Notes: a model not told the origin generated them from the sequence alone. A DNA stretch of 64,000 nt from Glebionis coronaria (GCA_025667525.1 CM046882.1:215682592-215746591); one strand, 5' to 3'; positions 34,061 through 45,044 are shown, counted from the stretch's first letter. Made by a program: numbers and translations.

Positions 34061-34667
34061 TTAATCAATAACATTAAAACTAAAGAGATAAGCTACGAAT
34101 AAGCACGAACCAAACAAGCAATTAACCAAAACTTTAACCAAATAAATTTTAAGAACTAAATAAGCCACAAATTAAAAACTACCAAAACACTAAATAATCA
34201 AAACATTTAAAATCAACTAATAATCAAATCTATTAATCTATCAAACCAACTTAATTAAAAATAAGCCAAACACTAGAAAATCAATAACCACAATAAGCTC
34301 AACACATCCACCACATCAAAACTAAAAGATCAATCACATGAATAAATCAATCACATAATCAAAGAGATGAAATCAACTACATGATTAATCAAATCACCAA
34401 AAGATTAAGAAAGGTAAAATGAGAATTAAGAAAATTAGCTTGATTGATTAAAGATTAATATCAAAAGATTACAAGATTAATGTAAAGATTTAATAAGCTT
34501 GAAAATAAAAACTAGAGAGAAATTAAAATCACACTTAAAAACTAAAAATTAACTACAACTACTAAAAACTAACCACCTAACACCCTCCTAATGACATATT
34601 AGGAGGCTATTTATAGGAGGTGGGGAGATTAAGTGCTTAAGCTTTCTTTTTTCTTTCTTCTCGTCTC

Positions 34668-34672
34668 GACTA
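34668..34672. repeat. presumed Copia3 target duplication (GACTA), left copy
   Basis: These are the five bases before the LTR start TGTTGATCC. The right-hand partner lies beyond the window, because Athila-2 separates the LTR halves. The call therefore depends on position only. Confidence 0.4.
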
Positions 34673-35268
34673 TGTTGATCCTAAACTTAGATCGATTTAG
34701 CTTTGTGTTAACGAGATTAAATCAAGTTTAACACATAGAGAAACTTTGTTGTATTGAACAAACTAAGTGTTATGCGGAATTTAACACTTAGAACAAAGAA
34801 CAAAACAAAGTAAACAAAACTTTCACTTTAATTAATAATATCAATGAATGATTACAATGAAAGTGTTATGAGATATGTGGAAGAGGTGTGTGAAAAAGAT
34901 GTGTCTTATGTCTAACCCTAAGGTCTCCTTTTATAGGTTTAAGGAGCCTTTTATAAAAAGATAAGATCAACTATTTTAGGAAAAGACATAAGATAAACAT
35001 AACTTATTGACTAAATCTTTTTTAAACATTAAGAATATATTCTGAATTCTTATCTTAATATTTTGTCCACCAGCTTGAAGAATTCATCATTGGTAGATTT
35101 AGTCCTTGTCTTTGTCTTAAGATTCTTCTTGTCAACGCCTTGATAATTCCTATCAGCGTCTCACCTGTCAGCGCCTCGTTTACTCTTGTTAGCGTCCAAT
35201 TTCCTCTTGTCAGCGTCTAATTTCCTCTTGTTAGCGTTCCAGGGACTTAGCTACTTTTATTCCCAACA
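34673..35268 (-). repeat. Copia3 3' LTR (596 bp) with TCAGCG repeats
   Basis: It is bounded by TGTTGATCC and TTCCCAACA. The TATA-like TATAAAAGG on the minus strand is near 34927-34935. At 35130-35240 there are six copies of a 20-24-bp unit around (C/T)AGCG(T/C), for example TCTTGTCAGCGTCTAATTTC. Confidence 0.9.
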
Positions 35269-35282
35269 ATCCTCCCCTAAAC
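35269..35282 (-). promoter_or_regulatory. polypurine tract of Copia3
   Basis: The minus strand reads AGTTTAGGGGAGGAT directly before the LTR start TGTTGGGAA. Confidence 0.8.
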
Positions 35283-36798
35283 TTGATATGTACTCTGGTA
35301 ATCAAGTTTCTGAATAAAATAAAACATACAGAGAGGATTCTTACAAACATATTTATCTCTGAATTTGAGTAATAATAAATCTCGAAAAGTCAATCACTCA
35401 AATCCCTTGTATAGTCAGCCTTCACTTGGTCTTAATCATCTTCAGTACCTGTAGTGTCTTTGGAGCTTTCTTTATTACTTTTGTCACTCAAATTCGATTG
35501 CTCCTCCCCTTTTTAAGACTCCTCTCCAAGATCAATATACAAGGACAGAACTAAGAACATCCTCCTTGCATCAGCTTCCAAAACAACAAGTCTATTAGCT
35601 CAAAACAGTGATCCTTGACAATTTGTACCATATCTATATTATGCTTTTACAAGCTAATACAGATTTTCGTCAATTCCATTAATGTCAAAGGTTTCATACT
35701 GTCCTCATCCACATTCGGGAAATGAATCCTCAATGTTGATTCATAGGACATGGGAATGGACTTACTGATGATATGACTGACTTGACCTGCATTAAAGCTA
35801 GTGCCAATAGTCTCAGCCATCTCCATAACACTATACACCATTGTGAAAGTGATCTCTGCTGCTACTAGATGTCAATCACTAGGAAAAACATCTCAATGAT
35901 CATTAGGCTTCCAGATATCCAAAAAATTTGAAAAATGTAAGGGTGATGAAACGTTTTGGGTCTATAAAGAAGTTTAAAAATGACATCAGCTAAGATGGCA
36001 TAGCATAAAATGTACTTGAGAATGCATAAAACCTTAGTTAAAACACAAACAAAGGTAATAATCCTAAGGAAATTAACTAGTCTCTAATAAGCAAGAATGA
36101 CAAACACTGTTCATGCATACACTCATGCAAAAGCATGATAGACACACATGAACTCTAGAGTCCTTTGTTCACAAATGCCCCAAAGAGAAAGTTAACTCAT
36201 ATAAAACCTTTGCAACCCCCCAAGTAAGTCCAAAAATATATCTACCCCAAGTCACCCATACGACCACGCCCAATGCTAGGTCAAAAAGTCTTGGCAGCAT
36301 GCATGCAAAATAAATTATATGCATGCTATAGTGCCTCGAGGTTTAGAAATTGCAACAATTTCATAAGGAAAGAGCCTTCATTATTTCTAACCCCCACTCA
36401 CCAGTGGACACAATCTAGAATTGTGCAAGAGTGCTCTAATAGTACCCAAAAACCTAGAGGTTTACCTCCCCTTAACAGAAGCATACAAATCATTATATGT
36501 GAAGAAGCAAAATTTTATCTCAAGATAGAAATGTAAACACTCCAACCATCATAAATAAAAGTTTGCAATTCTTTATCTATCCTAATGTAGCTCCATTTTC
36601 CTGCATAGTTAGACAAAAACCACAAAAACACACCAACAGAGGCTACCCTTTCCCACAACAATGGGTAGAGATAACATGTTAGTGGATACAAATAATATTA
36701 GTGGAAATACCAACAATGCATGTTCCTTGATCATCCAATATCCCAATATCCTTGATCATTAACCTGCTTTTGGATAGGCTGCTCAAAAAGAAAACAAA
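35283..36798 (-). other. Copia3 3' internal region, no clear gene
   Basis: The only open frame of note is a 64-codon minus-strand stretch at 35647-35841 with no motif I recognise. It may be a decayed gag helix region. The rest shows nothing. Confidence 0.45.
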
Positions 36799-37620
36799 TT
36801 AGTTTTCTTTGGAGATCCAAGCCTTGTCAGACTTGGATCTGTCTAGTTGTTCAACTAGAGTGGTCTTATTCTTTACCACAAATCCCTGTTCATCCCTTTG
36901 TGACCTAAACACAAAATTTGTTCCAATGATACTAGTAATGACCTTCTCAAGATATTTAAATCTATTGCAAGTCATTGAAATACCATTAAAATTAGAGTTT
37001 TGCTCTTGTTTCGGTTTCCATGTTAAGTGAGATGATGCTTTAGACCCTTGACCCATATTAACCAAGTATCTTTGTTTATATGGTCTAAAATAAGGTCTCA
37101 TACAACACTTGGAGCTATCAGCGTTGCATTTGTTCCTGTCAGCGTTGAACTTGTTCCTGTCAGCGCTGAATCTTTCTTATCAGCGCTGAATTTGTTCTTG
37201 TCAGCGCCCAAATTAGGGTTTGCTACAGGAACATACTGTTTGTTTGACCAAGTGTTGGTCTTTTGAAAGGGCCTTTGTCCATGGGTATTAGCTGCCTTAG
37301 AGAAGAAAGGAGCTGGTCTAGTAGCCTGTGGTCTAGTGTGGACAAAAGGTCTATGGTTGACATTGGATGACCTATTGTCAGCGAATGAATTGTATCCACT
37401 CACACAATTATAGGCCAAATGTGAGAAGCTCCCACATGAGTAACAAGCCTTTTTGGACACTTTCTTGGCTTCTGAATGACCTAGGTTTCCTATACATTTC
37501 AGCGTATTTAACACTAGGTTGTTTCTTAATTGGGGAGCCAAGATTAACAGCTTTTCCAGTGATGGGATTTGTCACAGGTATAGGTGTAGATACAACTGGA
37601 CTCTCAATGGGTGTAGGCAC
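36799..37620 (-). pseudogene. gag: Copia3 gag remnant with CCHC zinc knuckle
   Basis: Three short overlapping minus-strand frames (to 37620, to 37541 and to 37101) together resemble the nucleic-acid-binding part of a Copia gag. The knuckle CYSCGSFSHLAYNC lies near 37420-37460. It is followed by an Asn/Pro/Arg-rich tail whose codons include the TCAGCG repeats (read as SALTGT units). At least two frameshifts are needed to join them. No protease follows. Confidence 0.68.
37113..37212. repeat. internal TCAGCG repeats of Copia3
   Basis: Five units of about 20-24 bp such as TTGTTCCTGTCAGCGTTGAA match the repeats in the Copia3 LTR (35130-35240) in core and spacing, although this is the interior of the element. 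Confidence 0.78.
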
Positions 37621-37676
37621 AAATGGACTCTCACTAAGTATCCCACCTTTAACAAATAAAGTGGGGTTGGCCTTTT

Positions 37677-38384
37677 CTACTCTTCTAGGTCAATAACCTT
37701 TTGTTGATATTCCTCAACTAGGGAAAGAACTCTAGGTGGAGGAATAAATTCCTCTTCTTGGAGTTCTGGAATACCAGTACAAGATAAGTCCTTTCTTTGG
37801 ACACCATAGAAATCCTCAGTAGGTGGTGGAATGGCAACATATTCTTTCAACCCAATCCCAAACATATCCCTAGAATCCCTTTGTTCACTAACAGATTTTT
37901 CTAGGGTTTGTGAGGCTTTATCAATTCTCTGAATTTTAAGGTCTACATTATCCTTATTTTTGATAGCCTCATCTAACTTAGCCTGTAATTCAGCATTGAC
38001 TCTCTCCATGATGTTTCTAATATCCATAGTAGCATTTAACTCATGTTTTAAGATATCTATTTTATCTTTTAAGTCAAATTCCATTTTCTTGTACTCAGAA
38101 ACTGTCTTCTCAGTTTGAGTGAGAGCAATTTGATAGTTAGACAGTTTGCATCTTTCAGTACTCACATCATCTAACAAGCTTAACACCTCTTTGTTAAGTC
38201 TCTCAGTATTTAACCTACAAGAAGAGACATTACATACCTCATTATCAGATGACGAAGATGAGTTGGAACTTGAAGTAGACTTGGCCTTGACTGAAACATC
38301 ATCAGATTCTTCTTCGCCTTCTTCCTTAGCCTGGTTCACCTCACGGTATTGGATCTCGTTCTTCAAATCAAAGTTTCTCAACAA
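37677..38384 (-). pseudogene. Copia3 coiled-coil protein segment abutting the primer site
   Basis: This 235-codon frame begins directly at the primer site. It has an acidic Ser-rich start (EEGEEESDDV, SSSNSSSSSD), then about 100 residues of Leu/Lys/Glu helix (coiled coil), then a Pro-rich end with FIPPPRVLSL. It resembles the spacer of long-gag Copia elements without the capsid that should precede it, which indicates a deletion joining leader and spacer. It could be a decayed or a retained gag-like protein. Confidence 0.65.
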
Positions 38385-38396
38385 GCTCTGATACCA
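38385..38396 (-). promoter_or_regulatory. primer binding site, tRNA-Met (Copia3)
   Basis: The minus strand reads TGGTATCAGAGC, a perfect match to the common plant site, two bases from the LTR end at 38399. Confidence 0.93.
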
Positions 38397-38398
38397 CT

Positions 38399-38631
38399 TG
38401 TTGATCCTAAACTTAGATCGATTTAGCTTTGTGTTAACGAGATTAAATCAAGTTTAACACGTAGAGAAACTTTGTTGTATTAAACAAACTAAGTGTTATG
38501 CGGAATTTAACACTTAGAACAAAGAACAAAACAAAGTAAACAAAACTTTCAATTTGATTAATAATATCAATGAATGATTACAATGAAAGTGTTATGAGAT
38601 ATGTGGAAGAGGTGTGTGAAAAAGCTGTGTC
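38399..38631 (-). repeat. Copia3 5' LTR, first 233 bp, cut by Athila-2
   Basis: It matches 34673-34905 except at five positions. The Athila-2 LTR follows at 38632. The last five bases GTGTC (38627-38631) are the expected Athila-2 target duplication. In the intact Copia3 LTR the same point is 34901-34905. Confidence 0.92.
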
Positions 38632-38632
38632 T

Positions 38633-38662
38633 GATGAGACTGCTTTTATACATAGTCTCATC
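38633..38662. repeat. inverted repeat at the U3 terminus of Athila-2 LTR
   Basis: GATGAGACT and AGTCTCATC are perfect complements around a 12-base centre, one base inside the LTR start. The same is at 57042-57071. Confidence 0.85.
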
Positions 38663-39985
38663 TTCCAAATAGGGCTTAAAATGCATTAAATATCATCAAA
38701 ATACCCATATATATGCTTGTGTTTGCTACTTGTGTATTTTAGGTACGGATATTGAGAAAATGACAAAAGATCACAAGAATCATTCAAAAACGAACACGGG
38801 AAACGAAGCCGCACAATGAACCAAGCCCTATTGAAGACTTTCCAAGATCAACCCATGAAGACTTGAAGAATTATGAAGAAGGGTCCTCCAAAATGGAAGA
38901 ATTGACACTTTATACCCTTGTATCCTCATAATTACAAGTTTGGTCCCTAAAGTTTGTCAAAATTACAAAAAGGGCCCTCCACTTTGAAGATTTGGCATGT
39001 TTAGCCCCTCAACAAAGCTAAATTGTAAACCAATATCATCCACAAAGTCAAATACATCATGAAGTCCTTCAAAGTACAAGAAATGACAAGTTTGGTCCTT
39101 TGAAAATCTCAAAATTAGAAAAAGGACCCTCAACTTTCAACATTTGGCAAAAATGGTCCCTCAATCATCAAGACTTGGCAATTTCAGTCCTCCAAAATGT
39201 CAATTATACAAGTCTAGACCATTATCATTGAAGAAAATACCAAATTAGCCCTTGAAGAATTTAAAAATGGCAAGAAATACGCCTGAATTTACTTTACAAA
39301 ATATTTTGGGGCAAAAGTGTGAAAATGAAAAGTTTGATAACAAAGGAATCCGGATTTTAGGTGTTTATTTACAAAGTGAAAGAAAGTTGGAAGATAGGGG
39401 ACTAAACCTGGCAGACAACCTAAGATACCTAGACTAATCACATGTTGCCACCTTACCCACTCAATCCCCACAACTAATCACAACTCACTCTACTGCCACC
39501 TCACACTTCCATTCACCAGATTTTTTTAACTAAATTAATTAGTTACTTAATTATGGCGCCTAACACTTATTTAAATCCTAAACCGGATCAAAACCACAAC
39601 TATTCATCCTATGAACACAATTAGGGATTTGTTCATTACTTGAAATTAAACACTAAATCCCTCCAGATTTATGATTAAGCTAATCATAAACACAACCCAA
39701 CTCACAAACAGCTTGCCACATCACTCCTTAGTCACATGTTTTACCCTGCTTTTCACACTCTTGAGGAAGATGACAAAACAGTGACAGCCATCCAACGCCC
39801 CACATCCTTGCTTCAAACTTAAGCTGATTATGAGCCATTGATCAAATTCCACACTTGCCGACTCACATATACAGCCAAGAAAACATCACATGATCCTCAA
39901 GGCATTCAAACTTCAAGAGGGCATTTTGGGGACTTCAGCAACATTAGGGCAATGTTTTTATGCTTTCTAGTAGTTCATGTATGCC

Positions 39986-39993
39986 TATATAAA
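39986..39993 (+). promoter_or_regulatory. TATA box of Athila-2 LTR
   Basis: TATATAAA followed by GG lies about 1.35 kb into the LTR. The 3' LTR copy is at 58380-58387. This is the likely start of element RNA. Confidence 0.75.
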
Positions 39994-41089
39994 GGCTTAG
40001 GGTTCCAACATTTATACTTTGCTTTTGATTTTTCCTTGTTCAAGTTTTTGTAAATCCCATTTCAAAGTTTAATGAAATTGAGTTTGAAACATTGAAGAAA
40101 AGTCATTGGCCAATCTTTGTTACTGCTTTCTATTGTTATATGCTTGTTAGTTTTAGAAGTAAAAACCTGTTTTCACTTGGAGGTTGCAAATGTTTGCAAT
40201 TTTCCTCATTCTTGATATTTTGCTAAGTCTTGTTCCAATCTTGGAATTCTTGGGCTATAGGGCTGATCATAGCATCCTAACTGAGTTGGTTAAGGTGTGG
40301 TGAGGCTTATAACTTGGGGATAATCAAGTGTGGGGTAACAAGTTTGCATCAATCAAGATTTTCAAAGTTTCTGATTTTTATGTTATTATGCTTTAACCTT
40401 GTTCAGTCTTAGCAGGCTTATTGTGGAAGCTTGTGCTTGTTCTTGCTAGCACATAAGCTCAAAATTCGCGGGTGTGGATGTACATCCATGAGGTTTGCAT
40501 ACTCAATCTCAAAATCTGCTTAATTTGTGATTTTTGGTGATATTTGTATGAAACTTGTGTTCTTGTGAATTTTGTTGCTTAAATCTGCTTGAATATGTTT
40601 ATCTTACTTGTTTTAGTGTTAATTGATGCTTGGTTGGCCTGAAATCTCAATTTGCTATTGAAAAATTTGATTTGGAAAAGATAAAGGGGTGTTTGGGACT
40701 AACTGTTTATGCTTGTAACTTGTTATTGTGTTAAGGGAAGTTGTTGTTTATGCTTTGTATCTGATAAATACCTTGTTGAGAGTATTTTACTGCAAGTTTT
40801 TGGGTTTTAACACTTGAATCAAACAATCTGCTATAAAAACCTTGATACTGCCTGTTTTGACCTAGGATTTTGGGAACACTTAGTGTGTATGCATGCTTGA
40901 TACAACGAGTTTTTCTTTGTTGAAAAGTTCGATTCTCGGAATCCTCTCGAATTGATCTCAGTTTAAAGTGGAAGGTTTTGTTCTTGGTAACAAAAAGTGG
41001 GTTTGGTTTTCTAATCTACTAAACAGGGAAACAATCAACAATTAAAAAGTAACACTTGAATTAAATCAGGAAAATACCCTTACTGAAAA

Positions 41090-41465
41090 ATATCCCACTC
41101 GGAAAAATAGTCCTATGCGGAATGATGCTCAATTCGGAATGTGGAGATCTATGCGGAAAAACTGATCTTATGCGGAATAAATTCACTATTCGGAAAAATG
41201 AACTCCTATTCGGAAAAACATGTGCTATGCGGAAAAATTGTTCTATTCGGAAAAGAATGACCTATGCGGAAAATAGACCCTATGCGGAAAAATGAATTCC
41301 TATTCGGAAAAACTGCTCTATTCGGAATATATCAAATATTCCGAGTAAGGAAATGGAAGATTCTGCTATGCGGAATAAATTATTCCGAGTAAAGGAAAAG
41401 TGAAAAGACCTATTCGGAATATCCAAAATTCCGAATAAGGCCAACAGAAACTTGTCTATTCGGAA
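41090..41465. repeat. CTATTCGGAA / CTATGCGGAA array in the solo LTR
   Basis: About 18 units with cores CTATTCGGAA, CTATGCGGAA and TTCCGA(A/G)TAA in both orientations. Inverted pairs such as 41318-41345 and 41412-41434 can form 9-10-bp stems. Confidence 0.85.
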
Positions 41466-42307
41466 AATCAAGGACTAAAGAACAGTAACAGTGCAGGCAA
41501 TTCGTTTTAAAATCAAATCAAACCAAATACTCAAAAAGGGTTTTGCCAAATTAACCAATAATCATTTAAACAACATAAGCAACAAATCCCAACAAGAAAA
41601 ACACTAAATCAACAACTTTTTAGAATCAAAACTCAATCAAATAAAAACTTAAGAACTTGCAATAAAAAGATGATGAAGAACAAGATGAATAGGAAGATTT
41701 GATTGAAAGATTAATGTAAAAGTTAACAATAGTAATGATTAAAACTTACAAGATTGAAGGAAAAATTAAAAATCACCAAACACCCTAATGGTGTTGGTGA
41801 TGGAACGAACCAAAGAGAAAACTGGGGAAAGAAAAATAAAAGCTAACTCCCTAAAAATGTGAAGGAAGAAACTATATATAGTCCTAGTGGTTGGTTGGTG
41901 AGTGGGCTTTCTCCCTTTCTTCTTGTCTTCTCGTCTTTTCAGAAAAGTTGACGTTTTCGATTCTGATTCGGGATTTGTCGTCGATTAAATTCAACTCGTC
42001 TTTTAATTTCTTCGTTAAATAGACTTGAGTTTCTTCGACATATGTAAATCTTCCATCTTTGGTCCTTTTCTTCGATAAATCTTCAAATAGGCCCATTGAA
42101 TTCAAATCTTTTGCATCTCTTGGACAATAGACTTCGTCTTTAGTCTTTTTCCTTGATAAAACCCATGCAATCCCATGCTTTCTTTAATATTCATTCGGTT
42201 AGCTCTGAAAACACAATAAACACAAAAACCACGCATAATTCCAAACAAATGATATTAAATACGTGTTTTGGTCTTGTTTTTAGCCAGAATTAAGTGGTAA
42301 AAGGATG

Positions 42308-42321
42308 GGTGTTTACACACC
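42308..42321. repeat. inverted repeat near the U3 terminus of the solo LTR
   Basis: GGTGT-TTAC-ACACC, five bases from the LTR end. This is the third Athila-type LTR here with an inverted repeat at this end. Confidence 0.55.
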
Positions 42322-44301
42322 TATAGATGCCTAGGGATAAAAGTGGTTTAAACAAAGTTAATATAACCTGTTTGAAAGATTTGAGGTGTTGAATCTGGCT
42401 TAAGTGTCAAATATATCAGCAAAGTAGAAAAACTGCATGTGTTAGTGTTCATCAGTAACTTTCATTGCTTGAATCTTGCTTAATTCTTTGAACCATTGCA
42501 TGAAACCTGTTTAGACTTGCTTATTGGAGTTTATAATAGCTTATGTATGCATTTGGTTGAATTTGGCTAGCTGATTATTGCTAAAACTGCTTATTTGTGC
42601 TCAACTGCTTATTGTTCATGTCTGTGCAATGTCTGATGATTAATTGATTAAACTGTATCAATTGGGGTGTTAGTGATTGTGTTATTTTGATTATGATTGA
42701 CTCCTTTTGATCCAAAGATCATTTGGGTGCCTTTGTGTAATCTGAATCTCCAAAAAAGTCACTAAAGACAAAAAGTCAAAATAGTCAAGCAGTGGAAAAA
42801 GTTTCCACTGCTCAACATCCAAAACTAGCCCCCTGCTAGTGCAATTTTGTCATCAACTTATCAATAAGCTATTCTAGCTTATTCTGACTTGCAACAACTT
42901 ATTTTTTTGTGATAGGTCTTCAATATTTGACCCATTTAAGTAGACTGGAGCTTATTGGACTTTGACTTTGACTTTTTACTAGAAAACCAACTACTTTGAC
43001 TTTTAACATAAGTGCTTATTTGACTTTCCAGCTTATTGAGTGTGCTTATTTGAAAACTCTTTGTTGATTTTGCTTAATTAAGTCACTTAAAAGCTTTTGG
43101 AACTTGAATCAGCACTTGGGGTGGCCTAGAACTCAAAAACGACTATTTTGTCGTTTTGTGTAGATTGCTTATTGCATTTTCAGGCTTATTCCTTGGGCTT
43201 ATTTCAAATTTCTTTTTGCAGAAGTCTTTGTTAGGTCAAAAGAAGCTTGTGTGTAAAATTTTAGCTTATGGCATCAGCTTATAGCTTAATGGGCTTAAAT
43301 GCCCATTAAGAATAAGCTGCTTATTTCAAGTTAGCTTATTTCACATTTTCAGCTTTTGGGCCTTTGGAAAAAGTTGTTTAAAATCAAATTTTGAGTCAAC
43401 CTGTGCTTTTTGGGCTTATTTTGAACAATTTTTGTTATTGGGCCCAATTTTGGCCCAATAGTATACTGTTTGGGTTTAGCCCATTTTCTAGGCCCAATAG
43501 GGGTATTTAGGTAATTTCACTTTCATTTCTGAGTTATTTAGGTTAAATTAAGCTTGTTTGCAAGTTTTTAGAATTTTTTATAATTTTTGGATTTTTAATA
43601 TTATTTTATTATTAAAAATTATAAGTCTGATTTTCTAGATTTTTATATTTTTCCTAGGTTCTAAACACTTAATTAGGATTTTTGCAACTTTCCAAATATT
43701 TTTAGGATCTTTTAATTATTTTCTAGAATTAATTTAATTTTTAATTGATTTTAGTAGTTTTTAATTGTTTAAAAATAGTTTTTAGTTGATTTAAAATTTT
43801 GAAAAAGACTTTTTAGCTTAATTAGAGTGTTTTTGATGTTTACAAACTTTAAAATCTTTTTTAGGACTTTTTAATAATTAATTTTGATTTTTAGGGCTTT
43901 AATTAGCATTAAAAAGTCATTATCTAATTAATTAAAAGGTTTTTGCAAGTTTTGATTTTTTGTAAACTCTTTGAATATTATTAGGGATTTTTGGTAATTT
44001 TTAGGAATTTTAAGGTTAAAATTTTAATTTTGGTACTTTTTACGGTTTTACGTGTACGCCATTTTAGACTTAGTTTAATCCGTCTTCGTAACCGTCATTC
44101 CCTTCTAATCCATTTTCTATTTTTCTTTCTCAAATATAATCACAAATTAATCCATATCATTACACACATAACACACTAGCCTCCTTGGGAAACGAACTTG
44201 AACTTAATTGGTCATTAGTGCTTGGTTTTCCTAAACCAACACTTAATACTTGCCACTTTTGCTCTCTTTTCCTAAAGAGTAGTAAAACCACTACATCATT
44301 T

Positions 44302-44318
44302 TGGCGCCGCTGCCGGGG
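44302..44318 (+). promoter_or_regulatory. primer binding site, tRNA-Asp-like (Athila-2)
   Basis: TGGCGCCGCTGCCGGGG lies three bases after the LTR end. It is the longest version of the site in this window. Confidence 0.92.
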
Positions 44319-45044
44319 AGGCGTGTTGTGTTTTGATTTGGCATTGTTGTTTTTATACTAACCATAATTAGTATTTGTATTAGTATCACTCTACTAATAC
44401 GTATTATCGGTGTTTGGTTTTTGTGTGAATATTATTAATATATTGTATACGTTGAACAATAAATTCACAAGTACTCCAAATACGTGAGAAATCACAACCT
44501 TGACTTGGGAGGTCATTACCCAATCATTCTATTCGAATCTCAAACCAAAGAAAAAGGCAAAAATAGATAAATACTTTCGTGAAGCTTAATCTTGAAAATA
44601 AAAACTATAAGGTGGGTATAAGGCGGATATTATAAAATATATCCTAAGGAAAAAGGCTCTTAAGTGCTTCGTGCCTCCTCGTTTCCCCGCTTGCTTGTGA
44701 GTATTTGATTGTGAGAGCTAATCGAGGGTTTTGCCGCCCAAAGTATTACTAAGTATCATATATATTTTCTTGGTTTCTATTGATTAAACCCTCTTGAACG
44801 TTTTGGTGTTCCACCAACGTTCTAAAGTCATCGAAGGCGTTCACTTCACGTGATCGTTTTCATTCCTTGAGGCTTCTTTAATCAAGAGATTTGATTAAGG
44901 AGGAGATTTGTAGATTTGTGTCTACTTAATACATTTCACCAAATTCCAAAAGGCTAATACAATCAAAAACAACAAAAAAAATTGAAAAATACAAAACACC
45001 AAAAAGAATCTTCTTTGCTCATCCCCTCGTTGTACGTGACGTTT
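44319..45044 (+). other. Athila-2 leader with tandem hairpins
   Basis: Two perfect hairpins follow the primer site: ATACTAA-CCATAA-TTAGTAT (44355-44374) and GTATTAGTA-TCACTC-TACTAATAC (44377-44400). A larger one, GAACG...TTGGTG-TTC-CACCAA-CGTTC, is at 44796-44822. The layout parallels the Athila-1a leader without sequence identity. Confidence 0.65.

Larger units (their letters stand above)
30028..34672 (-). mobile_element. Athila-3, decayed Ty3/Gypsy element truncated at both ends
   Basis: Minus-strand order: 5' LTR fragment (33255-34672), primer site, short leader, gag, protease, and the start of RT, which stops at 30028 where chromovirus A begins. Two frameshifts split the polyprotein. The LTR is cut at 34672 by Copia3. 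It is the oldest layer in the window, because both flanking nests sit inside it. Confidence 0.88.
33255..34672 (-). repeat. Athila-3 5' LTR fragment
   Basis: It starts TAATACAAGG next to the primer site; the solo LTR at 40898 begins TGATACAACG, so the second base has probably mutated. It contains the CGGAATAA/TTTTTCAGAAAA array (33540-34060) and a minus-strand TATA box at 34608-34616. It is interrupted at 34672 by Copia3, so the U3 end is missing. Confidence 0.82.
34673..38631 (-). mobile_element. Copia3: gag-type, pol-less LTR element (non-autonomous)
   Basis: It has a 3' LTR (34673-35268), polypurine tract, internal region of 3.1 kb, primer site (38385-38396) and the start of the 5' LTR (38399-38631), where Athila-2 inserted. 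The only recognisable coding content is a coiled-coil segment, a zinc knuckle and short fragments. No protease, integrase, RT or RNase H motif is visible. The first 233 bp of the two LTRs differ at five positions (2.1 percent), so it is much older than Athila-1a. Internal deletion of a Copia ancestor is the simplest origin. Confidence 0.82.
40893..42331 (-). mobile_element. solo LTR related to Athila-3, with target duplication
   Basis: The LTR proper is 40898-42326 (1429 bp). It is flanked by ATGCT (40893-40897) and ATGCC (42327-42331), one base apart. The uninterrupted site is seen in the 3' LTR of Athila-2 near 59292. It begins TGATACAACG like the Athila-3 LTR and carries a CTATTCGGAA array (41090-41465) and a TATA box at 41873-41881. 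No internal region is present, as expected after LTR-LTR recombination. The right end reads CTATAG instead of a canonical CA, so the terminus has mutated. Confidence 0.85.
38632..44298 (+). repeat. Athila-2 5' LTR (about 4.2 kb without the nested solo LTR)
   Basis: It begins TGATGAGACT and ends CTACATCA, two bases before the primer site. It holds a terminal inverted repeat (38633-38662), a TATA box (39986-39993), a degenerate U3 repeat of the type TTTGGTCCCT...TTTGGCAA (about 38900-39200), and dense GCTTATT motifs (about 42540-43450). The 40898-42326 solo LTR interrupts it. Confidence 0.9.

Noticed and set aside
39252..39437. 61-codon gene with a near-identical copy at 57645-57830
   Set aside because: The two copies are the two LTRs of Athila-2; the frame lies upstream of the TATA box.
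44302..44318. tRNA gene at the primer sites
   Set aside because: Only 12-17 bases match a tRNA 3' end; no cloverleaf is present.
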